From: Orenia metallireducens | Lineage (GTDB): Bacteria > Bacillota > Halanaerobiia > Halobacteroidales > Halobacteroidaceae | NCBI RefSeq assembly: GCF_003001995.1 | Contig: NZ_PVNB01000029.1 | Coordinates: forward strand, 1 to 45,788 | Reading direction: 5' to 3' | DNA: 45,788 nt | In this document: positions 1 through 8,719 of the stretch, one piece after another | How positions within the stretch are numbered: position 1 is the first letter of the stretch | Layout of the letters: every line of letters starts with the position of its first letter | The notes under the pieces: model-generated | Database searches by the model: none | Told to the model about the DNA's origin: nothing | The model's input: the letters and a program-made list of their open reading frames with translations, nothing else | Translations under genes and position numbers: made by a program

Positions 1-2
1 TT

Positions 3-50
3 GACTATATGACTCCTAATGAATATGAAAAACAATTATTAGCTGCTTAA
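3..50 (+). pseudogene. C-terminal tail of an IS3-family transposase (cut by window edge)
   Basis: Read from base 3, the frame gives DYMTPNEYEKQLLAA and a stop. This resembles the usual C-terminus of the IS3-family OrfB/DDE integrase, where a 'TPxEYE' motif lies a few residues before the end. Only 15 codons are visible, so it cannot be told whether the element is intact upstream. The sequence just after the stop (about 60-91) looks like an IS3 right end. The call rests on a short motif and is moderately uncertain. Confidence 0.5.
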
Positions 51-55
51 TTTGT

Positions 56-91
56 TCAATTTTTTGTGTCCAAGATATTGACTTAAGTCCA
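56..91 (+). mobile_element. Probable right end of an IS3-family insertion sequence
   Basis: Directly after the transposase stop lies TTTTTGTGTCCAAGATATTG followed by ACTTAAGTCCA. Clostridial IS3-group elements commonly have a terminal repeat of the type TGGACTTAAGTCAA, which would be the complement of bases 78-91. The left end is outside the window, so the terminal inverted repeat cannot be matched. The next bases (96-120) are one end of the dispersed repeat found elsewhere in this window, which suggests insertion into a copy of that repeat. Confidence 0.4.
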
Positions 92-95
92 ATTC

Positions 96-120
96 AAAAG
101 TGTCGTAATATCTCTATATA
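96..120. repeat. Dispersed ATTGCGACAC-family repeat, copy A (one end only)
   Basis: AAAGTGTCGTAATATCTCTATATA matches the right-hand end found in copies D, E and F of this window. The expected left half is missing; the sequence just upstream is the IS3-like end, so the IS may have interrupted this copy. Confidence 0.6.
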
Positions 121-471
121 ACGTCATATTTCAATTTCATTCTAAAGTTTGGTGGCTATAATTTAAGTTGTTCGAGATTGATGATAATCAGACTATATTT
201 ACAATTAATTCCTTTATTAAAAAATTAAATTAAATTTTACATTATATTAATATGAAGTTAATAGTTGTTGAGTATAATTATCGATATACTTTTAAAGCAG
301 AAGGATAATTTATTGATCTATAATGATTTATTGTATAATATCTTTGTTTGGTGATTTTTTATTCTAATCTATGATAAGTATTTAATTTTATAATAATTAA
401 AGTGGATAAATTTCAGTCGATATGATTTCAAGGAATAAGTATATTTTTTTCCTTAACAAAAGGGAAAAAGC

Positions 472-500
472 TTGAAAGAGAAAGTAGATTTTGTTATAAT
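472..500 (+). promoter_or_regulatory. Sigma-A-type promoter with no gene directly downstream
   Basis: TTGAAA (472-477) and a perfect TATAAT (495-500) are separated by 17 bp. The nearest gene on this strand starts at 1245, so the transcript would first pass through the structured island at 673-760. Confidence 0.5.
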
Positions 501-672
501 ATCCATAAATAGATTTTATTTAGTAAAATAGGCTAGTATATATTACTGGCTTATAATTATATTTTTAAGTACATAACCTATAATGATTATTAGGGAAGGG
601 TATAAGTTAATAAGAGTCTGCTTTATTTAATAAGTTCAATATAGTAATTATATTTATTAGCTTTTATAAGAG

Positions 673-760
673 TTCTATTAGTTTTCTTATACACTAGACC
701 CCTAATAGAGTGTCCTTGATGCACACTAAGAGACTTCTCCGGTGACACCTCCCTCAGGAC
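673..760. other. GC-richer structured island, possible ncRNA or IS remnant
   Basis: This stretch stands out from its AT-rich surroundings. It has paired segments: TCTATTAG (674-681) with CTAATAGA (702-709), GTCCT (712-716) with AGGAC (756-760), and the local palindrome GGTGACACC (741-749). It lies downstream of the promoter at 472-500. On the minus strand it could instead be the degraded 3' end of a transposon such as an IS200/IS605 element. No family is recognised with confidence. Confidence 0.3.
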
Positions 761-960
761 GTAAATTAATCAAAGTTATTACCTATGAACTTTTATTTAA
801 AAGACCAATCTATTAACTCCAAAGAAAAAGATTTTGTATTATTAATTATTTTTAAAATTTTAAAATTATGAACTTGATTTAAGATTTTACATCCTTCATT
901 TTCCAGATGATTAAAAGATTGATATTATTTCTGTTAAGTAAAATTATAATAATTATAATA

Positions 961-992
961 ATAACATCTTATTAATATTAATAAGATGTTAT
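961..992. terminator. Perfect 32-bp palindrome, possible terminator
   Basis: ATAACATCTTATTA and its complement flank a short AT-rich centre; the whole 32 bp is its own reverse complement. It is followed by CGAGAATTTTT, a weak T-run. It could end transcripts from the promoter at 472-500. Confidence 0.4.
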
Positions 993-1244
993 CGAGAATT
1001 TTTGCATAGATTCTTCTGTTTTTGATATTTAAATTACTTGTTTAATAAAATTATCAAGTTAAAGAGTATCGCCAAATTTTTAATTATGAATCAATATGTA
1101 GAAATTCTTTTTGTTGAATCTTATTAGGAAAAATTATCAATTTAAGGATATGATAACCTAAAAGTAATCAAAGAAAGTTAAATTATCATGAGTTTTACTT
1201 TAGAGTTTTTTCTATTATGCTAGCTTAATTAAGGAGGAATTATA

Positions 1245-2699
1245 GTGACAGAAAAATTAAAAGTATTATTCGTATCTTCAGAGGTAGCTCCCTTTGCTAA
1301 AACAGGTGGTCTTGCTGATGTAGTAGGTTCTTTACCACAAGCTATTAAAGAATTAGGGCATGATGTAAGAGTGGTTATGCCTCAATATAGCAAGATAGAT
1401 AGTAAATACCTAAGCCAAATAGAGCCTGTACTCTATTTTAGAACAAGAGTTGTTTGGAGAGATGACTATGTAGGAGTCAATAAATTAGAGAGGGATGGAA
1501 TAATAAATTATTTTATAGACAATAAGAGTTATTTTGATCGAACGACCTTATATGAAAATGATGATAAGCATGTACAGTTTGCTTATTTTTGTCGGGCGGT
1601 TTTAGAGATGCTACCAAAGGTAGACTTTAAACCAGATATTATTCATTGTAATGATTGGCAGACAGGTCCTTTGAGCATTATGTTAAAAGAAGATTATCAG
1701 ATTTATGATTTTTATAAAGATATTAAGACTGTCTATACAATTCATAATCTACGTTATCAAGGTGTCTTTGGTAAAGAGATTCTTGAGGATACTTTAGGAC
1801 TGCCTTATAAATATTGGAATTGGGGAGTAGTCTGCCATGATGATTGTGTTAATTATATGAAGATGGGAATTGAAATGTCAGATATGATCACTACAGTAAG
1901 TAAGACCTATGCTGAGGAGATTAAAACTGCTGAATTTGGTGAGGGATTGGACTATGTAATGAGAATGAATGGTGATGATTTGTATGGTATTGTTAATGGA
2001 ATCAGTTATAAGGACAATGATCCTGAGACTGATGAGAGAATTTATGCTAATTATAATTCAGGAGATTTAACAGGAAAGTCTGAGAATAAAAGAGGCTTAC
2101 AAGAAGAGCTGGGGCTACCCCAAGCTGCTGAGATTCCTATGATTGGTCTGATTTCAAGGCTGGTAGATCAAAAAGGATTAGATTTGATTGCTAGTGTTAT
2201 TGATGAATTGATGGAAGAAGAGGTCCAACTGGTTATATTAGGTACTGGAAATAATCAATATGAAAAACTTTTTAGAGAGATAGCAAGGCGTTATCCTCAG
2301 AAGGTATCTGCTAACATCAAATATGATGCTACTTTAGCCCAGAAGATATATGCAGGTAGTGATATCTTCTTAATGCCATCAAAATATGAGCCTTGTGGCT
2401 TAAGTCAGTTATTTAGCTTAAGGTATGGTACTATACCTATTGTTAGGGAGACTGGTGGCTTAAATGATACTATTCAATCCTATAATGAAGTAACTGGAGA
2501 AGGAAATGGGTTCAGCTTTACATATTATGATGCTCAGGATATGTTATATACAATTAAGAGGACAATTAGCTTTTATCAGCAGAAAGAGATATGGACTAAA
2601 CTGGTCAAAAGAGGAATGGAAAGTGACTTTAGCTGGAAGAGTTCAGCAAAAGAGTATCTTAAATTATATTCTAAATTAGTAGATAAAAAGAGTAATTGA
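1245..2699 (+). CDS. glgA: Glycogen synthase (ADP-glucose, GT5)
   Basis: Transfers glucose from ADP-glucose to the non-reducing end of an alpha-1,4-glucan in the cytoplasm. The protein has 484 aa, normal for bacterial GlgA. The nucleotide-binding motif KTGGLADV is at residues 19-26, and the GT-B C-terminal signature KYEPCGLSQ with its conserved glutamate is at about 380-388. Translation starts at GTG 1245, seven bases after a strong AAGGAGG; no earlier start has a comparable site. Phosphoglucomutase starts 18 nt downstream, so the two are probably cotranscribed. With glgC this supplies glucose-6-P to glucose-1-P to ADP-glucose to glucan. Branching enzyme and glycogen phosphorylase are not in the window. 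Very sure of family and function. Confidence 0.95.
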   Translation: MTEKLKVLFVSSEVAPFAKTGGLADVVGSLPQAIKELGHDVRVVMPQYSKIDSKYLSQIEPVLYFRTRVVWRDDYVGVNKLERDGIINYFIDNKSYFDRTTLYENDDKHVQFAYFCRAVLEMLPKVDFKPDIIHCNDWQTGPLSIMLKEDYQIYDFYKDIKTVYTIHNLRYQGVFGKEILEDTLGLPYKYWNWGVVCHDDCVNYMKMGIEMSDMITTVSKTYAEEIKTAEFGEGLDYVMRMNGDDLYGIVNGISYKDNDPETDERIYANYNSGDLTGKSENKRGLQEELGLPQAAEIPMIGLISRLVDQKGLDLIASVIDELMEEEVQLVILGTGNNQYEKLFREIARRYPQKVSANIKYDATLAQKIYAGSDIFLMPSKYEPCGLSQLFSLRYGTIPIVRETGGLNDTIQSYNEVTGEGNGFSFTYYDAQDMLYTIKRTISFYQQKEIWTKLVKRGMESDFSWKSSAKEYLKLYSKLVDKKSN

Positions 2700-2717
2700 A
2701 ATTAGAGGAGGGTAAAT

Positions 2718-4436
2718 ATGATAAATTATAAGGAAGAATATAATAAATGGTTAGAGAATAATTACTTTGACCAAGAAACCAAAGAAGAATTAAAGGCAAT
2801 AGCTGGTGATGAGAAGGAGATTGAGGAGAGATTTTATACTAGCTTAGATTTTGGGACTGGTGGTTTGAGAGGTATTATTGGAGCAGGTACTAATAGAATC
2901 AATAAGTATACTATTAGAAAGGCTACTCAAGGTCTGGCCAACTATATCGAGAAGAATGGTGACAAATCTAAAGGTGTAGTGATTTCCCATGATTCTAGGC
3001 ACAAATCAAGGGAGTTTTCAGTAGAGGCAGCTTTGGTCTTAGCAGCAAGTGGAATCAAAGCCTATTTATTTGATGATTTAAGACCTACTCCAGAGCTCTC
3101 TTTTGCGGTTAGAGAGTTGGGAGCAACTGCAGGAATTATGGTAACAGCAAGCCATAACCCACCAGAGTATAATGGTTACAAAGTGTATTGGGAAGATGGG
3201 GCCCAAGTTGTTCCGCCCCATGATAAAGGGATTATTGCAGAAGTTAATGCTATTGAAAGCTTTGACAATGTCAAGACTATCTCTGAAGAAGAGGCGCGTG
3301 AACAAGGTCTATTTGAAATTATCGATCCTGAAATGGATGACAAATATATCAAGATTTTAAAGGACTTATCTTTAAATCATGAGGCTATTAAAGAGGTGGC
3401 TGATGACTTACATATCGTTTATACCCCATTACATGGGACAGGAAATATGCCTGTACAGAGAGTTTTAGGTGAATTAGGATTTAAGAATTTACATGTAGTA
3501 GCTAAGCAAGAAAAACCTGATCCTAACTTCTCTACAGTATCTTATCCTAATCCAGAGGAGCCAGCAGTATTTGAGTTAGGGATTGAATTGGCTGAAGAGA
3601 AGGGTGCAGAATTGATTATGGCCAATGATCCTGATGCAGACCGTGTAGGTATTGCTGTTAAGGATACTAAGGGAGAATGGGTATTCTTAAATGGAAATCA
3701 AGTAGGAGTTCTATTAACTGAGTATATTGTTAACTCTTTAGCAGAGGTGCCTAAGAATGGTGTAGTTATTAAGACTGTTGTAACTACAGAGATGATTAAA
3801 CCAATCGCTAAGAAGTATGGTTTTGATGTAATGGATACTTTAACTGGATTTAAGTATATTGGTGAGAAGATTAGAGAATTTGAAGAAGGAAAATATGATA
3901 AGGAGTATATCTTTGGATTTGAAGAGAGCTATGGATACTTATATGGAATCCATGCCCGTGATAAGGATGCAATAGTAGCTACTATGCTAATTGCAGAGAT
4001 GGCAGCTTATTATAAGGCTAAAGAGAGCTCAATCTATGAGGAATTAATGAGAATGTATGAAGAGTATGGTTACTATAAAGCAGATATAGAAGCAATTAAG
4101 ATGCCAGGAAAAGAAGGAAAAGAGAAGATTGCTGCCTTACTTAAATCTTTAAGAGAGGATAGTCCAACAGAGATTAATAAAGAGAAGGTAGTTGTTATCA
4201 AGGATTACTTAGTCAGTAAGGAATATAATGTGGCTAGTGGAGAAGAGCAGTCTATCGATTTACCAGAATCTAATGTGCTACAGTTTTTATTAGAGGATGA
4301 TAGTTTAGTAACAGTAAGACCATCTGGAACAGAGCCAAAGGTTAAGTTTTATTTCTCAGTTACAGCAGAGAGTAATCAAGCAGCAGATGAGAAATTGGTT
4401 AAGTTAAAAGAAGCTGTAATGGAGTTAATTGATTAA
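2718..4436 (+). CDS. pgcA: Phosphoglucomutase / phospho-sugar mutase (PgcA-type)
   Basis: Interconverts glucose-6-phosphate and glucose-1-phosphate, feeding GlgC. The 572-aa length matches the alpha-D-phosphohexomutases of the Bacillus PgcA group. Visible signatures are the catalytic phosphoserine loop TASHNP (Ser145), the metal-binding loop DPDADR (residues 304-309) and the phosphate-binding RPSGTEP (534-540). All are intact. It starts with ATG 2718 after GAGGAGGG and follows glgA by 18 nt. Family members can also act on mannose phosphates, so specificity is inferred from the glycogen context. After it come 180 nt of AT-rich DNA without a clear terminator before glgC. Confidence 0.92.
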   Translation: MINYKEEYNKWLENNYFDQETKEELKAIAGDEKEIEERFYTSLDFGTGGLRGIIGAGTNRINKYTIRKATQGLANYIEKNGDKSKGVVISHDSRHKSREFSVEAALVLAASGIKAYLFDDLRPTPELSFAVRELGATAGIMVTASHNPPEYNGYKVYWEDGAQVVPPHDKGIIAEVNAIESFDNVKTISEEEAREQGLFEIIDPEMDDKYIKILKDLSLNHEAIKEVADDLHIVYTPLHGTGNMPVQRVLGELGFKNLHVVAKQEKPDPNFSTVSYPNPEEPAVFELGIELAEEKGAELIMANDPDADRVGIAVKDTKGEWVFLNGNQVGVLLTEYIVNSLAEVPKNGVVIKTVVTTEMIKPIAKKYGFDVMDTLTGFKYIGEKIREFEEGKYDKEYIFGFEESYGYLYGIHARDKDAIVATMLIAEMAAYYKAKESSIYEELMRMYEEYGYYKADIEAIKMPGKEGKEKIAALLKSLREDSPTEINKEKVVVIKDYLVSKEYNVASGEEQSIDLPESNVLQFLLEDDSLVTVRPSGTEPKVKFYFSVTAESNQAADEKLVKLKEAVMELID

Positions 4437-4619
4437 TATAGTTATTTATAATTATTTTATAATTAAATAATTTGACTGTACTTTAAATTTTATTCTGACG
4501 TTAGATGACTATTGGAAGGTGGTGATTTAGAAGAAATAAAGTTTATTTGTTTAGAGTTAAATTTATAAATAATTATATTAACTTTCAAATTATTAAGATA
4601 AACTAGGGGGGATTATTTG

Positions 4620-5909
4620 ATGAAGACATTAGCATTAGTTTTAGCAGGTGGTAGAGGAACGAGATTGGATATTTTATCGGAGCATAGAGCAAAGCCAAGT
4701 GTTCCTTTTGGAGGAAAGTTTAGACTAATAGATTTTGCTTTAAGTAATTGTGTTAATTCAGGAATTTATAATGTAGGTGTTTTGACCCAGTATTTACCGC
4801 TATCATTAAATGACCATATAGGTATTGGAAAGCCATGGGATTTAGATAGAAGAATAGGTGGTGTAACCATACTGCAGCCTTATACTGGAAAGCAAGGTGG
4901 TTGGTATAAAGGGACTGCTCATGCCGTTTATCAGAATCTCTCTTATATTAAAAGTCATAATCCTAAGTATGTAGTTGTACTTTCTGGAGACCACGTTTAT
5001 AAGATGAATTATGATGAGATGATTTCTCAACATATAGAAAAAGGGGCTGATTTAACTATTGCTACTCAGAGAGTAGCTTGGGAGGATGCTCATCAATTTG
5101 GAATTTTAGAGCCAAATGATAATATGCAGATTGTAGATTTTGTTGAAAAACCTGAAGAACCAAAAAGTAATTTAGCTTCAATGGGGATCTATGTCTTTAC
5201 AGCTGATATTTTAATTGAAAAGCTAAAAGCTTTCTGTAATCAAGAGAACTCTGATTTTGGTCATCATATTATTCCAGAAATGATTGATAATAATAATGTT
5301 TTTGCTTATGAGTACGGCGGTTATTGGAGAGATGTGGGTACTCTTAAGGCTCTTTGGGAAGCGAACTTAGCTTTAACAGAGCCTTTGCCAGAGTTAAATC
5401 TGTATGATTCCAATTGGAATTTACACACTAGAAGTGAAGAGAAGCCACCAGTTAAATTTGGTGCAAAGGGTCAAGCAATAAAGAGTCTAGTTTCCAATGG
5501 TTGTATAATTAATGGTGTAGTAGAGAATTCTGTTCTTTCTCCTGGAGTAGTAATAGAAGAGGGAGCAGTAGTTAGAGATTCAGTTATTTTAAATAATACT
5601 ATAATAAAGAAGGATTCTATAATCTGTAAATGCATAATTGATAAAGATACAGTTATTGGCACTAACTCTCATATTGGCTTTGGTAATGATATGACTCCTA
5701 ATGATGAGAAGCCAGAACTGTTAGAGAATGGATTGAATGTAATCGGAAAAGGAGTTAGAGTACCAGATAATATTCAGATTGGTCGTAATTGTAGGATTCT
5801 GCCTGCTGTTGTAGAAGAGGATTTTGCAGATAAACATATCCCAAGTGGGAGTACTGTTAGATCACAAACAATTAGCTCTGAAGAGTATATAATGGACTTG
5901 GCTAGATAA
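4620..5909 (+). CDS. glgC: Glucose-1-phosphate adenylyltransferase
   Basis: Makes ADP-glucose and pyrophosphate from ATP and glucose-1-phosphate, the committed step of glycogen synthesis. It carries the nucleotidyltransferase motif GGRGTRL (residues 10-16), SGDHVY with the catalytic Asp124, the sugar-phosphate motif FVEKP, and a C-terminal left-handed beta-helix rich in hexapeptide repeats (about 290-400). At 429 aa it is of the long single-subunit type; no GlgD partner is nearby. ATG 4620 is chosen because AGGGGGG lies 8 nt upstream; an in-frame TTG at 4617 would add one residue. It is separated from phosphoglucomutase by 183 nt and may have its own promoter. Allosteric control by glycolytic intermediates is typical of the family but not visible here. 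Confidence 0.95.
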   Translation: MKTLALVLAGGRGTRLDILSEHRAKPSVPFGGKFRLIDFALSNCVNSGIYNVGVLTQYLPLSLNDHIGIGKPWDLDRRIGGVTILQPYTGKQGGWYKGTAHAVYQNLSYIKSHNPKYVVVLSGDHVYKMNYDEMISQHIEKGADLTIATQRVAWEDAHQFGILEPNDNMQIVDFVEKPEEPKSNLASMGIYVFTADILIEKLKAFCNQENSDFGHHIIPEMIDNNNVFAYEYGGYWRDVGTLKALWEANLALTEPLPELNLYDSNWNLHTRSEEKPPVKFGAKGQAIKSLVSNGCIINGVVENSVLSPGVVIEEGAVVRDSVILNNTIIKKDSIICKCIIDKDTVIGTNSHIGFGNDMTPNDEKPELLENGLNVIGKGVRVPDNIQIGRNCRILPAVVEEDFADKHIPSGSTVRSQTISSEEYIMDLAR

Positions 5910-6393
5910 TAGTTAGTAAGCTTAGATATTTTACTGGCACAAAAGCTGAGACAACTGCATTAATAGATAGAATTACTGTTAATTGTGAAAGTTATTACTT
6001 TTGCTCTTCTATTTTAACCAAAAGAGCTTAGGGTAATATTTATAGATCAATGATGGGCTACTAGCTAGTGGAGAATAGTTAGTAGCCTTATTTATATGTG
6101 GGTTTACTATAAAAAGAATAGCAAGAAGAACCACTAAATAGAGGTTATAATCAACTTATAGGTTTAACATTATGGAGTTAATAGCATCTCAGAGATAAAT
6201 TTGACAAAGACTAATCTAACCTATATAATTACTTCCAAAATGTTTATCTGATTTGTAAAGATCTAAATTATAAAGAATTCAGATGGTAATGATTTATAGA
6301 GAATATTTTTTGCTCACTGATCATTGAATTTAGGTAATATCACCATAAATAGGTGGTTAAACTATAAAAATAATATAAAAGAGGTGACTATTT
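5910..6393. other. 484-nt gap between glgC and the sucrose cluster
   Basis: No coding frame is supported. A smaller imperfect hairpin (GCTCTT ... AAGAGC, near 6002-6027) and the terminator at 6056-6087 occupy the first half. The second half, leading to the fructokinase, is AT-rich; I saw no convincing promoter or ScrR-type operator in it. Confidence 0.6.
6056..6087 (+). terminator. Rho-independent terminator after glgC
   Basis: GGCTACTAGCT and AGTTAGTAGCC form an 11-bp stem around a 10-nt loop, followed by TTATTTAT. Confidence 0.55.
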
Positions 6394-7344
6394 ATGAAAG
6401 GAATTATAACATTAGGGGAGGCATTGATTGATTTTATACCCTTGGATCAAAATAATATGAGTTTTAAGAAGAACCCAGGAGGAGCTCCAGCCAATGTGGC
6501 AGTAGGTCTTAGTAATTTAGGGGCAAAAACAACCTTTGTGGGTAAAGTAGGTAATGATCTATTAGGTCATTTCTTAAAAGAGACTCTGGATGAAAAAGGT
6601 GTCAATACAGAAAGTATGATTTTAACTGATGAAGCTAGAACAGGTCTAGTCTTTGTTACTTTAGATGAAAGTGGTGAGAGAAGTTTTAGCTTTTATATCA
6701 ATCCTAGTGCTGATACTTTCTTAAGAAAAGAAGATATTGACAATGAAATATTTAAAGAGCATAAGATTTTACACTTTGGTTCTATCTCTTTAATTAATGA
6801 GCCAGCTTGTAGTGCTACTAAATATGCTGTACAACAGGCCAAAGAGCAGGGAATGCTAATCTCTTATGACCCTAACTTACGTCTGAATTTATGGAAAAGT
6901 AGTGAAGCTGCTAAAGAAGGCATTGTTTCTATGTTAGGTGAAGCAGATATACTTAAGATCTCTGATGAGGAGTTAGAGTTTATTACTGGAAATGATGATG
7001 TAGAATCAGGGGTCAAGCAATTAGAAGAAGAGTATAATATTTCATTAATTTATATTACCTTTGGTAGTAAAGGTTCTTATTATTATTACAAAGGTGAATT
7101 AGAATTTGTACCTGCTATTAAAGTTGAGACCGTTGATACAACAGGAGCAGGTGATGCTTTTGTCTCAGGAATTTTATATAATTTGAATGAAACAGATAAG
7201 CAGATAAATAAATTGGATAAGGAATTTTTAAATACTACTACTAAATTTGCTAGTGTTTCTGGAGCTTTAGCTGCTTCCCAAAAAGGTGCTATGTCTGCCT
7301 TACCTACCTTGGAGCAAGTTAAGGAGCTATTAAAAAATTCTTAG
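6394..7344 (+). CDS. scrK: Fructokinase, PfkB family (first copy)
   Basis: Predicted ATP-dependent fructokinase converting the fructose released by sucrose-6-phosphate hydrolase to fructose-6-phosphate. The 316-aa protein has the N-terminal PfkB signature GGAPANVAVGLS (about 29-40) and the C-terminal anion-hole motif DTTGAGDAF with catalytic Asp254. ATG 6394 follows AAAGAGGTG. The repressor gene starts 85 nt downstream, with its own promoter and operator in the gap. A very similar copy lies at 21273-22217. Specificity is inferred from strong resemblance to sucrose-operon ScrK proteins and from context; other PfkB sugars cannot be fully excluded. Confidence 0.88.
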   Translation: MKGIITLGEALIDFIPLDQNNMSFKKNPGGAPANVAVGLSNLGAKTTFVGKVGNDLLGHFLKETLDEKGVNTESMILTDEARTGLVFVTLDESGERSFSFYINPSADTFLRKEDIDNEIFKEHKILHFGSISLINEPACSATKYAVQQAKEQGMLISYDPNLRLNLWKSSEAAKEGIVSMLGEADILKISDEELEFITGNDDVESGVKQLEEEYNISLIYITFGSKGSYYYYKGELEFVPAIKVETVDTTGAGDAFVSGILYNLNETDKQINKLDKEFLNTTTKFASVSGALAASQKGAMSALPTLEQVKELLKNS

Positions 7345-7351
7345 AAGAGTA

Positions 7352-7380
7352 TTGACTTTCAGATCAATTTGAGGTATAAT
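7352..7380 (+). promoter_or_regulatory. Sigma-A promoter of the LacI-family repressor gene
   Basis: TTGACT (7352-7357) and a perfect TATAAT (7375-7380) are 17 bp apart. The operator at 7394-7411 covers the expected transcription start region, so repressor binding should block this promoter (autoregulation). Confidence 0.75.
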
Positions 7381-7393
7381 TTTTATAAGAAAA

Positions 7394-7411
7394 CTTGGGA
7401 ACGTTCCCAAG
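7394..7411. promoter_or_regulatory. Sucrose-repressor operator 1
   Basis: CTTGGGAACGTTCCCAAG is a perfect 18-bp palindrome with the central CG typical of LacI-family operators. It lies 13 bp after the -10 box and 18 bp before the repressor start codon. The same core recurs at 8465-8484. Confidence 0.8.
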
Positions 7412-7429
7412 AAAAAGGGGTTTAATACT

Positions 7430-8437
7430 ATGGGAATGACAATCAAAGAGATAGCTAAATTGGCTGGTGTTTCTAAATCTACAGTCTCAAGGGTGATCAA
7501 TGATGCTGAACATGTCAGTGATAAAGCTAGAAAGAAGGTTCAGCAGGTGATAGAGGAGACGGGATATATACCCAACTCTATAGCTAAGGATTTAAAGAGA
7601 AATAGTACCAATAGTATTGGGGTGATAGTTCCTAGAATCAATACAAGTACTATCTCCTCAGCAGTAGAGGGTATAAGTAATATTATGTATGATAATGGCT
7701 ACAACCTTCTATTAACAAATACTAGATTGGATATTAAAGAAGAGATTAAGTATTTAGAGCTCTTAAAGGAGAAGAGGGTAAGTGGTATCTTATTCTTTGC
7801 TACTGAACTTACATCAAAACACCTTGAGACCTTAAATAAGATTGATTTACCAGTAGTAGTATTAGGTCAAGATATTAGTGAGATTGTCGATTTCCCATGT
7901 GTAATTCATGATGATTTTAATTCAGCTAAAGATATAGCTAAGTATTTAGTTAAGCAAGGGCATCAGCGGATTGCCTATATTGGTGTCCAAGAGTATGATA
8001 TAGCTGTTGGACAGTTAAGAAAGAAGGGTTATGCAGAAGCTTTAACAGAGAATAACCTTGAAGTTCCAGAAGAATATCTTTATAAAGGTGACTTTTCTAT
8101 TAACTCAGGTTATGAGGGGATGAAAGAGATAATTGAGAGTTCTCGACAGCTACCAACAGCAGTATTTGCAGTAACTGATAGTTTAGCCCTTGGAGCAATT
8201 AAATATCTTAAAGAGCGAGACTATCAGGTACCAGAAGATATATCTGTAGTAGGAATTGGTAACTCTGATATAAGCTCTTGGATTACTCCAGAGTTGACAA
8301 CAGTCGATTATGATCATCTTAAGGCTGGAGAAGAAGCATCTAAGATTCTATTAAAGTATATCACTGGAGATAAATTCAAAGGAAAATTACTGATGGATTA
8401 CCATATAATAGAGAGAGAAAGTGTTAAAAAAATATAG
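7430..8437 (+). CDS. scrR: LacI-family transcriptional repressor of the sucrose genes
   Basis: A 335-aa LacI/GalR regulator. The N-terminal helix-turn-helix and hinge helix (IKEIAKLAGVSKSTVSRVIN and after, residues 4-60) precede a periplasmic-binding-protein-like effector domain (about 62-335). It is placed between fructokinase and the sucrose PTS, with a perfect palindromic operator on each side (7394-7411 and 8465-8484). This fits a sucrose- or fructose-phosphate-responsive repressor that controls itself and the PTS gene. ATG 7430 follows AAGGGG by 9 nt; ATG 7436 is an alternative that would shorten it by two residues. Effector identity is inferred from context only. Confidence 0.88.
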   Translation: MGMTIKEIAKLAGVSKSTVSRVINDAEHVSDKARKKVQQVIEETGYIPNSIAKDLKRNSTNSIGVIVPRINTSTISSAVEGISNIMYDNGYNLLLTNTRLDIKEEIKYLELLKEKRVSGILFFATELTSKHLETLNKIDLPVVVLGQDISEIVDFPCVIHDDFNSAKDIAKYLVKQGHQRIAYIGVQEYDIAVGQLRKKGYAEALTENNLEVPEEYLYKGDFSINSGYEGMKEIIESSRQLPTAVFAVTDSLALGAIKYLKERDYQVPEDISVVGIGNSDISSWITPELTTVDYDHLKAGEEASKILLKYITGDKFKGKLLMDYHIIERESVKKI

Positions 8438-8464
8438 GTATACTATGCTTATATTTTTTAGAAC

Positions 8465-8484
8465 TTTTGGGAACGTTCCCAAAA
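8465..8484. promoter_or_regulatory. Sucrose-repressor operator 2
   Basis: TTTTGGGAACGTTCCCAAAA is a perfect 20-bp palindrome sharing its 14-bp core with operator 1. It lies 28 bp after the repressor stop and 235 bp before the PTS gene. A possible long leader hairpin follows it (GAGGAG near 8598 with CTCCTC near 8653). Confidence 0.8.
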
Positions 8485-8719
8485 TATTTATAAGATAATT
8501 TTAGCTGTGGGGATATTCCTAAAAGCATAAATTAAGATAAGATTATAATTTATATAAGCTTTATTTTGTAATTGTTTGAATGCTTTGATTAAAGAAGAGG
8601 AGATAATAAGAGTAACTTTCTATAAGCTGATATTAATATAAGACTATAAGCTCCTCTTTCCTATTACTTCTGCTGATTTTTAGTATCTTAAAAACAGAAT
8701 TAACTAAGGGGGAGAAAGA

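Larger units (their letters stand above)
121..1244. other. 1.1-kb gene-free AT-rich region upstream of glgA
   Basis: No convincing coding frame was found on either strand. It contains a good sigma-A-type promoter (472-500), a GC-richer island with nested inverted repeats (673-760), and a perfect 32-bp palindrome (961-992). The remainder is low-complexity AT-rich DNA. It may be decayed sequence next to the insertion element, or it may encode an untranslated RNA. Confidence 0.6.

Noticed and set aside
673-760. T-box or known riboswitch upstream of glgA
   Set aside because: The GGTGTCACC on the minus strand only loosely resembles the T-box TGGNACCGCG core, faces away from any gene, and lacks the rest of the T-box. 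No other riboswitch core was recognised.
3078-3305. Open frames on the other strand or other frames inside phosphoglucomutase and many other genes (for example 13636-13995, 29721-30104)
   Set aside because: They lie wholly inside well-supported genes, have low-complexity or implausible sequences, and lack ribosome sites. They are shadows of the real genes.
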